Assembly: GCF_000170955.2 (NCBI RefSeq)
Contig: NZ_ABCY02000001.1
Coordinates: 738,194 to 802,193 of the forward strand
Length of the DNA stretch: 64,000 nucleotides
From: Borreliella valaisiana VS116
GTDB taxonomy: Bacteria > Spirochaetota > Spirochaetia > Borreliales > Borreliaceae
Direction of reading: 5' to 3'
A program made the position numbers and the translations under genes. Positions 41,824 through 50,078 of the stretch are shown one piece after another; position 1 is the first letter of the stretch, and the number at the start of each line of letters is the position of its first letter. The notes under the pieces were generated by a model, which was not told the origin of the DNA, did not search any database, and was given only the letters and a program-made list of their open reading frames with translations.

Positions 41824-44451
41824 ATGAATTGTAGACCTCTTGAAAAATATGATCCTAAGGCATTTGAAGATGAAATTTACAACAAGTGGCTTGAAAATAA
41901 TGTTTTTTTGCCAAATAATTCTTTATTTGAAAAATTTAGTATGGTTGCACCCCCTCCTAATGTTACTGGTGTGTTGCATATGGGGCATGCTCTTAATTTT
42001 GTTTTGCAAGATGTTCTTGTAAGGTATAAAAGAATGAAAAAACACAATACTTTGTGGCTTTTTGGCACAGATCATGCAGGAATAGCAACACAAGCTGTTT
42101 TTGAAAGGTATCTTAAAAATATTGGTAAAAGTAAGGATGATTTTGAAAGAGAAGAGCTTATTCAAGAAATTTTTAAATTAAAAGATAAACATAGAGATGT
42201 AATTGTTAAGCAGATAAAAAAACTTGGAGCGTCTTATGATCACTCAAGAGAAAGGTTTACCCTTGATGATAGTTTTTGCAAGGCTGTTAACAAGGTTTTT
42301 AAGAATTTATATTCTAAAGGGTTGATTTATAGGGGTGAATATCTTGTTAATCTTGATCCTGGATCTGGGAGCGTTGTTAGTGATGAAGAGATTGAGTATA
42401 AAGAAGTTGATGGTAAGCTTTATTTTGTTAAGTATTTTATTGATGATTCTTCTTTTATTGAGATTGCAACAACTAGGCCTGAGACGATGTTTGGGGATAC
42501 TGCTATTGCTGTTAATCCCAATGATGAGAGATATAGGTCTTTAGTTGGCAAAGAGGTCACGATTCCTTTGACAACTAAAAAAATAAAAATTATTGCAGAT
42601 TTTTATGTTGATAGTGCTTTTGGAACTGGGGCTTTAAAAGTTACTCCTGCTCATGATCCTAATGATTTTGAAATTTCAAAAAGGCATAATATTCCCAAGG
42701 TCAATATTTTAACTCAAGATGGGAAACTTAATAAAAATGTTCCTTTACGATATCAAGGATTAAGTATGAAGGATGCAAGATTTAAAATAGAGATAGAATT
42801 GATGGAAAAAGGGTTTTTGCAAGGGGTTAAAAAACATAGGCAACAGGTTGGACATTGTTATCGATCGGGCGAGGTTGTTGAACCTTATTTGTCTACTCAG
42901 TGGTTTGTGAGTATGAAGCCTTTGGCAGACAAGGCTTTAAAGGCTTTAGAGAATGGTGAATTAAGATTTTATCCTAAAAAGTGGGAAAATACATATAAAT
43001 ATTGGTTATCAAATATTAGAGATTGGTGTATATCAAGACAGCTTGTTTGGGGACATAGAATACCGGCTTGGTACAATATTGATACATCTGAGCTTGTTGT
43101 TAGTGATACTGATCCTTCTTTAGATGAAAAGAATGCGGGGAAGAGGTTTGTTCAAGATCCAGATGTTCTTGATACTTGGTTTTCTTCTTGGCTATGGCCC
43201 TTTTCTTCGCTTGGATGGCCTAATGTTACTAGTGATTTTAAAAATTATTATCCAACAAATACCTTAATTACAGCTTACGATATAATATTTTTTTGGGTTG
43301 CAAGAATGGTAATGGCGGGATTAGAATTTACAGGGCAAGTTCCTTTTAAAGATGTTTATATCACACCTCTTTTGCGTGACAAGCAAGGTAAAAAAATGTC
43401 AAAGTCCTTGGGCAATGGAATAGATCCTCTTGATATTATTAATGAGTATGGAAGTGATTCTTTACGGTTTACTTTATCATTTTTGTCTGTTCAAGGTCAA
43501 GATTTAAATATTGATGCTAAGGATTTTATGTTTGGAGCTAAGTTTGCAAACAAGGTTTTTAATGCTTCCAAATTTATTCTTTTGAATTTAAAAAATAGAG
43601 AAATATTAAATGATTTGAAATTTAACGATATTGACAAATGGTTGCTTACAAGCTTAAATTCAACCATTCTTGGTGTTGAGTCTTCTTTTGCAAATTATAA
43701 ATACAATGAAGCTTCAAAATTTATTTATGAGTTTTTTTGGAATGATTTTTGTGACTGGTATATTGAAATTAGTAAAATTGATCTAAATAGTGAAAATGTT
43801 GATATTCAAAATATGGCTATTTCTAAGTTATTATTTTTTCTTAAAAAAGCATTGTTAATTTTACACCCGTTTATTCCTTTTGTTACAGAAAAAATTTATT
43901 CTGAATTTTCAGAAAAAGGAGATATTTTAGCTTTAAATGAATATCCAAGTTTTGATATTGCCAATAATTTTCAAGAAGAATTTGAAAATTTTAAAGTATT
44001 TAAAACTTTCATTGTGGCTATTAGAACGCTTAAGAGTGAATTTAATATATCTCCTGGCATTGAAATTGATGTTGCGTTGAAATTTGATGTTGATTTTAAA
44101 TATGAAGGATACTTTAAGGCTAAAGAAAGCATTGCAAAAAGAATGCTTAATTTTAAAAATATATTTTACAATGAAAATTATGATAGCATGCTTGGTGTGG
44201 CTGTAGTTGGTTTTGAAATTTATGCAGATGTTAAGCCATTGATAGATAAAACTAAGGAGTTGATAAGACTTGAAAAGCAACTTGAAAAGTATAAAATGCT
44301 TAAAATTGCTGTTTCAAAGAAACTTGAAAATGAAAATTTTTTAATGAATGCTCCTAAGGAAATTATTGAATCTGAAAAATTAAAATTTGTAGAATTTTCT
44401 TCTTTAATTAATAAGATAAATAGTTATATTTTTAATTTAAAAAATCTTTAG
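41824..44451 (+). CDS. valS: Valyl-tRNA synthetase
   Basis: ValRS charges tRNA-Val. The 875-residue class I enzyme has PPPNVTGVLHMGHAL near residue 41 (the HIGH motif as HMGH). The editing domain contains ATTRPETMFGDTA-like residues (IATTRPETMFGDTAI near 216), and KMSKSLGN follows near residue 525. The C-terminal coiled-coil tail (KTKELIRLEKQLEKYKML) found in ValRS is present. It starts three bases after dus with TAGGAG at 41808-41813. A hairpin terminator follows at 44515-44535. Confidence 0.96.
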   Translation: MNCRPLEKYDPKAFEDEIYNKWLENNVFLPNNSLFEKFSMVAPPPNVTGVLHMGHALNFVLQDVLVRYKRMKKHNTLWLFGTDHAGIATQAVFERYLKNIGKSKDDFEREELIQEIFKLKDKHRDVIVKQIKKLGASYDHSRERFTLDDSFCKAVNKVFKNLYSKGLIYRGEYLVNLDPGSGSVVSDEEIEYKEVDGKLYFVKYFIDDSSFIEIATTRPETMFGDTAIAVNPNDERYRSLVGKEVTIPLTTKKIKIIADFYVDSAFGTGALKVTPAHDPNDFEISKRHNIPKVNILTQDGKLNKNVPLRYQGLSMKDARFKIEIELMEKGFLQGVKKHRQQVGHCYRSGEVVEPYLSTQWFVSMKPLADKALKALENGELRFYPKKWENTYKYWLSNIRDWCISRQLVWGHRIPAWYNIDTSELVVSDTDPSLDEKNAGKRFVQDPDVLDTWFSSWLWPFSSLGWPNVTSDFKNYYPTNTLITAYDIIFFWVARMVMAGLEFTGQVPFKDVYITPLLRDKQGKKMSKSLGNGIDPLDIINEYGSDSLRFTLSFLSVQGQDLNIDAKDFMFGAKFANKVFNASKFILLNLKNREILNDLKFNDIDKWLLTSLNSTILGVESSFANYKYNEASKFIYEFFWNDFCDWYIEISKIDLNSENVDIQNMAISKLLFFLKKALLILHPFIPFVTEKIYSEFSEKGDILALNEYPSFDIANNFQEEFENFKVFKTFIVAIRTLKSEFNISPGIEIDVALKFDVDFKYEGYFKAKESIAKRMLNFKNIFYNENYDSMLGVAVVGFEIYADVKPLIDKTKELIRLEKQLEKYKMLKIAVSKKLENENFLMNAPKEIIESEKLKFVEFSSLINKINSYIFNLKNL

Positions 44452-44514
44452 AAAAATTTAAAAATTATTATGTAATTGAATTTTTATGATTAGCTTTTTG
44501 GCAAAAGGTGTGCT

Positions 44515-44535
44515 TGCTATTAGAAATAGCATTTT
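44515..44535 (+). terminator. Rho-independent terminator after valS
   Basis: TGCTATT (44515-44521), loop AGA, and AATAGCA (44525-44531) followed by TTTT on the plus strand. It lies between valS and the convergent next gene, where a terminator is expected. Confidence 0.5.
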
Positions 44536-44541
44536 GAGTTC

Positions 44542-45138
44542 TTAATTGTTACGTAATGTTTGAGGAGATAAAAAATTTGAATCTTGTAGCTTCATGAAGC
44601 TACTTATTATTGTTGGTACGTCTTCTTCTTTAATGTAAATTGATGGGAATGTTTTTCTTTGATCAAAAATAAACTCAAAATCAAGAATTAAATAAATTTG
44701 ATTACTTTTGCGAGTTACGCTCAATTTTAATTCAAAATCATCATCGTCTTTGTATCGTTTATTAGGATTTTCTTTAATCATTTTTGTGCCTAATAATATT
44801 ATTTCATTTTCTTTAATACTTTTTGGTCTGTCATCAAATAAGTTTAAACTCTTGATTATAATGCTAGTATTTAAAAGATTAAAAAAGTCAAAATTTCTTC
44901 TATATCCTTTTTCTTTTAGAATAAGTTTAACTTCTGAATCGTGATCTTTAATGTATGATTCGTTATGTTCAATTTCAATAATGCCTTCAAGGCTTGCATT
45001 ATTTAGAACTTCAGAGTATTTTTCTTTTTTTATTAATATATCTTTTATAAAGAACAAATCTTTAATTGTGTCTTTTGCAAAAATATAATTATTAGATATT
45101 AAAAAGATTAAGGTTATAATGAATATTTTTTTTGGCAT
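44542..45138 (-). CDS. Exported protein of unknown function
   Basis: A 198-residue protein with a clear signal peptide (KKIFIITLIFLISNNYIFAK, residues 3-22) and no lipobox cysteine, so probably periplasmic. The mature part is highly charged with alternating beta-like strands (GIIEIEHNESYIKDHDSEV, IYLILDFEFIF). No family is recognised; position matches BB0739 of B. burgdorferi. ATG 45138 is preceded by GGGAAA and an extended -10-like TGATATACT on the minus strand at about 45164-45172. It stands alone between the valS terminator and mnmD. Confidence 0.7.
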   Translation of the reverse strand: MPKKIFIITLIFLISNNYIFAKDTIKDLFFIKDILIKKEKYSEVLNNASLEGIIEIEHNESYIKDHDSEVKLILKEKGYRRNFDFFNLLNTSIIIKSLNLFDDRPKSIKENEIILLGTKMIKENPNKRYKDDDDFELKLSVTRKSNQIYLILDFEFIFDQRKTFPSIYIKEEDVPTIISSFMKLQDSNFLSPQTLRNN

Positions 45139-45220
45139 TAAAATTTCCCTTTCTCTATTTGATAGTATATCACATTTGTTGGACTTGGTTTTTTAAACGA
45201 CTTATATTAAAGATATTTTT

Positions 45221-45898
45221 TTAATTTTTTTGAGCTCTTATCATATGTCTTTTATTTCCAAATCCTTTTTCTATGTGAATGTATTTGAAATTAGCAAGTT
45301 TTAATCCATCTTTTACAATTCTTGCAGAAGAAAATGTTGAAAGCTTACATTTTGGGCTACTTTTCTCAGAAATTAAATTAAATATTTCATTGTTCCACAT
45401 TTCAGGATTTTTTTTAGGATTAAATCCATCTAAAAACCAGTATTCTACATTTTTTGGAATTTCTTTAATTTTTATTTTAGCGTTTCCAATTAAAATTTTT
45501 AAATTAACATTTTCTGTTATTTTTAGTTTTAAATTTTTTTTGGGAATTTTAGGATAATGTTTTAACATTAATTTGAAACAATCATTTTCTTTGACGAAGA
45601 ACTTTGAAATTTGCATTATTGTGTTTTTTTTAAGTGGAAATTTTTCTATAGAATAATAATTAATTTTTGAGGTTATGTTGTTTTCTTTTATGAATTTTAA
45701 AAGACATATAAAATTTAATCCTGTTCCAAATCCCAGCTCTGCTATGAGAAGATTTTTTTTTGTTTTTAATTCTAAATCCAGATTGCAGCCTTTAATAAAT
45801 GTATAAAAACTCTCTTCAATTCCATATTTTGGATTGTAATAGATGTCATCGAATTTGCTTGAATATATGGTGCTTTCTTTAAAAATTAGATTTTTCAT
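45221..45898 (-). CDS. Stand-alone MnmD-type tRNA (mnm5s2U34) methyltransferase
   Basis: A 225-residue SAM-dependent methyltransferase of the DUF752 family. This is the methyltransferase half of MnmC, which converts nm5U34 to mnm5U34 in tRNAs for Lys, Glu, Gln, Arg and Leu. Evidence is the SAM motif IAELGFGTGLNFICLL near residue 50. The family hallmark WFLDGFNPKKNPEMWN is near residue 148, FSSARIVKDGLKLANF near 190, and GFGNKRHMIRA is at the C-terminus. In enterobacteria this domain is fused to an FAD oxidase; here it is alone, and a possible oxidase half is at 62273-63343. A perfect palindrome sits 11 bases upstream of its ATG. Confidence 0.87.
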   Translation of the reverse strand: MKNLIFKESTIYSSKFDDIYYNPKYGIEESFYTFIKGCNLDLELKTKKNLLIAELGFGTGLNFICLLKFIKENNITSKINYYSIEKFPLKKNTIMQISKFFVKENDCFKLMLKHYPKIPKKNLKLKITENVNLKILIGNAKIKIKEIPKNVEYWFLDGFNPKKNPEMWNNEIFNLISEKSSPKCKLSTFSSARIVKDGLKLANFKYIHIEKGFGNKRHMIRAQKN

Positions 45899-45909
45899 TT
45901 AATTTTATT

Positions 45910-45941
45910 TTTCAAGCTTACAGAATTCTGTAAGCTTGAAA
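45910..45941. promoter_or_regulatory. Perfect 32-bp palindrome at the mnmD start
   Basis: Each 16-base half is the exact complement of the other (left half begins TTTCAAGCTTACAG, centre GAATTC). It ends 11 bases before the mnmD ATG on the minus strand. On the plus strand it is followed by ATTTTTAATTT, but no plus-strand gene precedes it, so termination is an unlikely purpose. It could be an operator for mnmD or an mRNA leader hairpin. Confidence 0.6.
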
Positions 45942-45986
45942 TTTTTAATTTGATTGATCAGAATAATAAGTTTTTATAATAAATTT

Positions 45987-46130
45987 TTAATTTTTGTTTA
46001 AGATTATAAGTTTTAATAAAATTTTTGACTTATGAATATTTGTAAATTTTAGCAATTCTTTTTTTAGAAATACGAAACTCTTTACCATTTCTACTTTCTC
46101 TTTTGGACTATGAGTACCTTTATTATTCAT
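45987..46130 (-). pseudogene. Remnant helix-turn-helix (transposase-like) reading frame
   Basis: A 47-codon minus-strand frame starts MNNKGTHSPKEKVEMVKSF, then loses character. Shifting the frame by one base right after this point continues as RISKKRIAKIYKYS, which looks like the second helix of a helix-turn-helix. The two together resemble the N-terminal HTH of transposases or regulators (SPEEKVEIVK...RIS...IYRW). This suggests a decayed gene with a one-base deletion. It lies in the 314-base gap between groES and mnmD. The match is by eye and short, so confidence is low. Confidence 0.3.
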
Positions 46131-46164
46131 ACTAAAACTAAAACCTTATTTTTCAATAATCTTA

Positions 46165-46212
46165 TAAAAAATCTTTTATAAAGATTAAAGCTAAGTAGCT
46201 AAACTTAGCTTT
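46165..46212 (-). terminator. Tandem hairpin terminator after groES
   Basis: Directly after the groES stop, read on the minus strand, AAAGCTAAGT and ACTTAGCTTT (plus coordinates 46187-46212) form a 10-bp stem with a 6-base loop. A second hairpin AATCTTT-ATA-AAAGATT (46170-46186) follows, and then a run of five T. Together they make a convincing intrinsic terminator. Confidence 0.7.
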
Positions 46213-46485
46213 TTACTCTTCTATTATTGCAACTATTTCTTTTGCTTTTAGTATTAAATGTTCTTTATTCTCGATTTTTACAGCAGCTCCTGCATATTTT
46301 TCGTAAAGTACAGTGTCGCCAACTTTTACAGTGATCTCTTCTTTTTTAGAACCAATGGCTACAACTGTCCCGATATTTGTTTTTTCTTTTGCATTTTCTG
46401 GTATGTAAAGACCTGAGATTGTTTTACTCTCAGCTTCTTTAATTTTTATTAAAACTCTATCAGCTAAAGGCTTAATATTTTTCAT
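46213..46485 (-). CDS. groES: Co-chaperonin GroES
   Basis: GroES caps the GroEL chamber during protein folding. ATG 46485 gives 90 residues starting [15 protein letters not shown]. An ATG nine bases earlier is rejected because it directly abuts the ribosome site AAGGAG. The mobile-loop region ([16 protein letters not shown], about 19-34) and the C-terminal [15 protein letters not shown] are typical. groEL is not adjacent; in Borrelia it lies elsewhere on the chromosome. A good sigma-70 promoter lies just upstream (46516-46545), and no CIRCE element is present. Confidence 0.95.
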   Translation of the reverse strand: MKNIKPLADRVLIKIKEAESKTISGLYIPENAKEKTNIGTVVAIGSKKEEITVKVGDTVLYEKYAGAAVKIENKEHLILKAKEIVAIIEE

Positions 46486-46515
46486 TTCAAACATCTCCTT
46501 ATATTAATAATATTA

Positions 46516-46545
46516 AATATACGAAAAAATTGAGAGTTGAGTCAA
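46516..46545 (-). promoter_or_regulatory. Sigma-70 promoter of groES
   Basis: On the minus strand TTGACT (46540-46545) and TATATT (46516-46521) are 18 bases apart, about 30 bases upstream of the groES ATG. This is one of the best consensus promoters in the window. Confidence 0.6.
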
Positions 46546-46560
46546 TATATTTATATAGTG

Positions 46561-46609
46561 CTTGAAAATTAAATTAATTTTCAAGATAATTTTGATATTA
46601 GAATATCAA
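46561..46609. promoter_or_regulatory. Two adjacent inverted repeats between groES and the ABC-F gene
   Basis: CTTGAAAATTAA (46561-46572) and its exact complement (46574-46585) form a near-seamless 25-base dyad. Six bases later TTGATATT (46592-46599) and AATATCAA (46602-46609) form a second dyad. Both lie in the divergent promoter region of groES and the ABC-F gene, so they may be operators for either gene. The first shares CTTGAAA with the arms of the palindrome near mnmD. Confidence 0.5.
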
Positions 46610-46628
46610 TTTTAGGCAGGGTAATGGT

Positions 46629-48260
46629 TTGATAACTGTAAATAATTTGGAAGTTTCATTTGGAGAGAGAGTTCTATTCAAAGATGTAAATATTAAATTT
46701 TCTTCTGGAAATTGTTATGGAATAATTGGTGCTAATGGGGCAGGCAAAAGTACTTTTTTAAAAGTACTAGGTGGAATTATTGAATCTACTAAGGGTGAAA
46801 TATTTATTCCTAAAAATCAAAGAGTAGCGGCTCTTGAGCAAGATCAATTTGCTTATGATGCGTATAAGGTTATTGATACTGTTATTATGGGTCACAAAAG
46901 ACTTTATTCTGTTCAAAAAGAAAAAGATGAAATTTATAATAAACTTGACTTTAGTGATGAGGATGGAATTAGAGCTGGGGAGCTTGAAGCAGAATTTTCA
47001 GAACTTGGAGGCTACGAGGCTGAATCTGATGCAGCAGTTCTTCTTAAAGGTCTTGGAATAGATGAGTCAATTCATAATAATTTAATGAGTGATATTGAAG
47101 GGGCTTTAAAGGTCAGAGTTCTTTTAGCCCAAGCTCTTTTTGGTGAGCCTGATATATTGCTTCTTGATGAGCCTACTAATAACCTTGATCTACAATCTGT
47201 TAGATGGTTAGAAGAATTTTTAATTAATTTTGAAAATACAGTTATTGTTGTATCTCACGACAGACATTTTTTAAATCAAGTTTGTACTCATATTGTTGAT
47301 ATTGATTATGGAAAGATTCAAGTGTATGTTGGAAATTATGATTTTTGGTATGAAACAAGTCAGATTTTAAATAAGCAATTAAAAGATGCTAAAAAGCGAT
47401 CTGAGGATAAAATTGCTGAACTTAAGACATTTATTCAAAGATTTTCCAGTAATGCGTCTAAGTCTAGACAAGCAACATCAAGGAAAAAGTTGATTGAAAA
47501 AATAAAGGTTGAAGATTTAAAGCCTTCTTCAAGGAAGTTTCCTTATGTTAATTTCAAAAGCGAAAGAGAACTTGGTAAAAATGTTCTTACAATTAAAAAT
47601 TTAACAAAAGAATTTGAAGGGAATTTAATTTTAAATAAATTTAGCAGTATTATTGAACCCCAGCAAAAGATTGTTTTTTTGGGAAATCCCATGTTTGCAA
47701 CTTTTTTGTTCGATATTATTACAAACGAAGATAAAAATTATAAAGGTCATTATGAATGGGGATCTACTGTGAATTTTTCATATTTTAATAAAGATAATGG
47801 GAAATATTTTGATTTAGATTTGAATTTAGTTGATTGGTTGCGTCAGTATTCAAAAGAACAAGATGAAACTTATATTAGAGGATTTTTAGGTAGAATGCTT
47901 TTCAGTCAAGACGAAGCTTTAAAGAAGGTAAATGTTCTCTCGGGAGGAGAAAAAGTAAGATGTATGCTTGCTAAGGCTATGCTTAGCGGAGCAAATGTTT
48001 TAATTCTAGATCAACCTACAAACCACTTAGATCTTGAAGCAATTACATCTTTAAATGCTGGGCTTAAAGAGTTTAAAGGAGTTGTTCTTTTTACATCACA
48101 TGACCATCAATTTATAGATACTGTTGCCAATAGAATCATTGAATTTACTCCCAACGGAATAATTGATCGATATATGACTTTTTCTGAGTATATTGATGAT
48201 GCTAAGATTAGGGATTTGAGAAATAACCTTTACGGTGATAATGCTAGTTTTAGGCTTTAA
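46629..48260 (+). CDS. ABC-F protein, YbiT type, with a degenerate second ATPase domain
   Basis: A soluble tandem ABC protein of 543 residues, no membrane part; ABC-F members act on the ribosome. YbiT likeness is strong in the linker (RFSSNASKSRQATSRKKLIE near residue 275) and around NNLDLQSVRWLEEFL. Domain 1 has an intact Walker A (GANGAGKST, 34-42), Walker B with Glu181 (LLDEPTNNLD) and H-switch (SHDRHF), but a poor signature (SDIEGALKVR). Domain 2 has an intact signature (LSGGEK, 437-442). At the Walker A site it reads GNPMFATFL (352-360), and its Walker B Glu is Gln462 (LDQPTNHLD). So only one composite ATP site looks active. The start is TTG 46629 with AGGCAGGG upstream. Confidence 0.93.
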   Translation: MITVNNLEVSFGERVLFKDVNIKFSSGNCYGIIGANGAGKSTFLKVLGGIIESTKGEIFIPKNQRVAALEQDQFAYDAYKVIDTVIMGHKRLYSVQKEKDEIYNKLDFSDEDGIRAGELEAEFSELGGYEAESDAAVLLKGLGIDESIHNNLMSDIEGALKVRVLLAQALFGEPDILLLDEPTNNLDLQSVRWLEEFLINFENTVIVVSHDRHFLNQVCTHIVDIDYGKIQVYVGNYDFWYETSQILNKQLKDAKKRSEDKIAELKTFIQRFSSNASKSRQATSRKKLIEKIKVEDLKPSSRKFPYVNFKSERELGKNVLTIKNLTKEFEGNLILNKFSSIIEPQQKIVFLGNPMFATFLFDIITNEDKNYKGHYEWGSTVNFSYFNKDNGKYFDLDLNLVDWLRQYSKEQDETYIRGFLGRMLFSQDEALKKVNVLSGGEKVRCMLAKAMLSGANVLILDQPTNHLDLEAITSLNAGLKEFKGVVLFTSHDHQFIDTVANRIIEFTPNGIIDRYMTFSEYIDDAKIRDLRNNLYGDNASFRL

Positions 48261-48295
48261 TAGTAGTTTTTAGAAAACTCAAAAGGTTTTTTGTT

Positions 48296-49975
48296 TTGAG
48301 GGTTATACTTTTCATATTTGTGTTTTCAGCTTCTTTTTTAAGGCTTTATTCTAGTATCAATTTATATTTTCAAAAAGCATTAACTGGTAAAGTTGCAGGC
48401 AATCCAATTATTGATGAAAAACGTGATACTATTACGGTTTTAACAAAAGATAGATGGTTGACAACTTATACAATGTCATTTGAGAAGAAATATTCTTATA
48501 GATTGAATAGAATTCCATACTCTTTTCTTTTGAAAGATTTTGATAATGGGTATTATGTTATTACAGTTAGAAATGAAGTTCAAAAGATTAAGAGAGGAAA
48601 ACTTGTTTGGAAGTATAAGCTTGATTTTTCACCTTCGAGTGCTCCTGCTATAGGAAATGTTAGCATTTTAATTCCCCTTGTTAATGAGAGGGTTGTTTCT
48701 ATTGATTTAGATAGTGGAAAAAAAATGTTTGAGGTCAACATGGGTGGTAGACCTGTTACTTCTCCTGTAGTTTTTGATAATGGTGATTTTTGCATTGCAA
48801 GTGAAAATAATGAAATATTTTTGTTTGATTCTTTGGGTAATAAGAAATGGTTTTCCAGACTGGTTGCTTTTCCTTTTTTGTTAATGATAAATACAAAAAA
48901 GGAAGTAGTTGTTGGACATAAGTCAGGACATATTGTTGCTTATGAGAGAGATTTTGGGGAAGTTGTTGGCTCTATTAAATTAAATTTTCCTATTAATTTT
49001 TTGTTTGAAAAGTTTAATGGTGAATATGTCGCAATTTCAAGTGTTGGTATGTTTTTTGATTTGAATAGAAACTTTAAGCTTAAATTCAAAAAAAAAATGA
49101 ATTTTGAGATTGAAAAAGCTGTTCTTTATAATAATAGAAATCTTTTAGTTTCAACCAAATCAGATGGAGTTTTGTCTTTTGAAGAAGATTTTAATATATC
49201 TTTTGTAGATGCTAATCTTAAGGATTTGTCAGGACTTAGTGCTAATTCAGGTATTATTGTTTTAGGGGGAGGTGATTGGGTTCTGAGTACTTATTATTAC
49301 GAATATGACAAAGATCTTGATGTTAGTGTGTGGAACCATTTTAGAGGTAATAAATACAATCAAGGTAGAATAGATTTAAAAGAGAAAGGTTTTGTAGATT
49401 ATGATAAAAATTATTTACTTCTCGATGAGATTCTTAATTCTAGTTATAGTGATGCTGCTTATGATAAATTTTTAGGGATTTTGGATTTTCTTGCAACTGA
49501 ACATGGAAATTTTCCCAAAAAATATTTAAATTTATATAAAAAAGCTTTTAATGTTTGGCTTTTGCCAGAAAAGGGATTTAATCGGATTGTTTCAAGGGGC
49601 AAGCTTTATAGATATTTTGTATGTGTTAATGATGAAGCTTCAATTAAGAGTTTTATTAATTTGGCAATTAAAGAAAGAGATATTAATAATATAATTACCA
49701 TAGTTCAAACTATTACCAAATTTGAAAGTTATTATGGACAAGACTGTATTATATATAATTACATACAACATATAGTGTTAAATTATCAAGGCAATTTAGA
49801 AATAGCTTATTCTGTGATTTTAAATTTGAGAAATATAATTTTAAATTCAACAGACAAACTTCTCAAACTTTGTAAGAATAAGTATATAAATTTATTAATG
49901 TTTATGAGACGGCAAAATTTTTCTGAAAATATTAACAAACACATTAATGAAATTATTTCAAGCATTCAAGATTGA
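48296..49975 (+). CDS. Exported PQQ-like beta-propeller protein, function unknown
   Basis: A 559-residue protein with an N-terminal signal peptide (VILFIFVFSASFLRLYS). The region from about residue 30 to 340 contains repeated blade units of PQQ/BamB type: GNPIIDEKRDTITVLTKD, GKLVWKYKLDFSPSSAPAIG, GRPVTSPVVFDNGDFCIAS and GNKKWFSRLV. BamB is part of outer-membrane protein assembly, but this likeness is structural and does not show function. The C-terminal 200 residues are helical (SINLAIKERDINNIITIVQT-like repeats). The start is TTG 48296 with AAAGG upstream. It follows the ABC-F gene by 35 bases and may be in the same transcript. Confidence 0.72.
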   Translation: MRVILFIFVFSASFLRLYSSINLYFQKALTGKVAGNPIIDEKRDTITVLTKDRWLTTYTMSFEKKYSYRLNRIPYSFLLKDFDNGYYVITVRNEVQKIKRGKLVWKYKLDFSPSSAPAIGNVSILIPLVNERVVSIDLDSGKKMFEVNMGGRPVTSPVVFDNGDFCIASENNEIFLFDSLGNKKWFSRLVAFPFLLMINTKKEVVVGHKSGHIVAYERDFGEVVGSIKLNFPINFLFEKFNGEYVAISSVGMFFDLNRNFKLKFKKKMNFEIEKAVLYNNRNLLVSTKSDGVLSFEEDFNISFVDANLKDLSGLSANSGIIVLGGGDWVLSTYYYEYDKDLDVSVWNHFRGNKYNQGRIDLKEKGFVDYDKNYLLLDEILNSSYSDAAYDKFLGILDFLATEHGNFPKKYLNLYKKAFNVWLLPEKGFNRIVSRGKLYRYFVCVNDEASIKSFINLAIKERDINNIITIVQTITKFESYYGQDCIIYNYIQHIVLNYQGNLEIAYSVILNLRNIILNSTDKLLKLCKNKYINLLMFMRRQNFSENINKHINEIISSIQD

Positions 49976-50049
49976 ATTATCTGTTTTGTATATAAATCTG
50001 ATTATGTTAAAATTAGGTTAAATTAGTGAATTTAGTTGGTAAGGTAGAT

Positions 50050-50055
50050 TATAAT
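50050..50055 (+). promoter_or_regulatory. Candidate -10 box of the p83/100 gene
   Basis: A perfect TATAAT lies 23 bases before the p83/100 ATG, and TAGGAGA follows as its ribosome site. The -35 position reads TGAATT (50027-50032), which is weak. Confidence 0.4.
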
Positions 50056-50078
50056 TAATTTATAGGAGAATTTCTTTT

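Noticed and set aside
46495-46628. CIRCE heat-shock operator before groES
   Set aside because: The consensus TTAGCACTC-N9-GAGTGCTAA is absent. The dyads that are present have different sequences.
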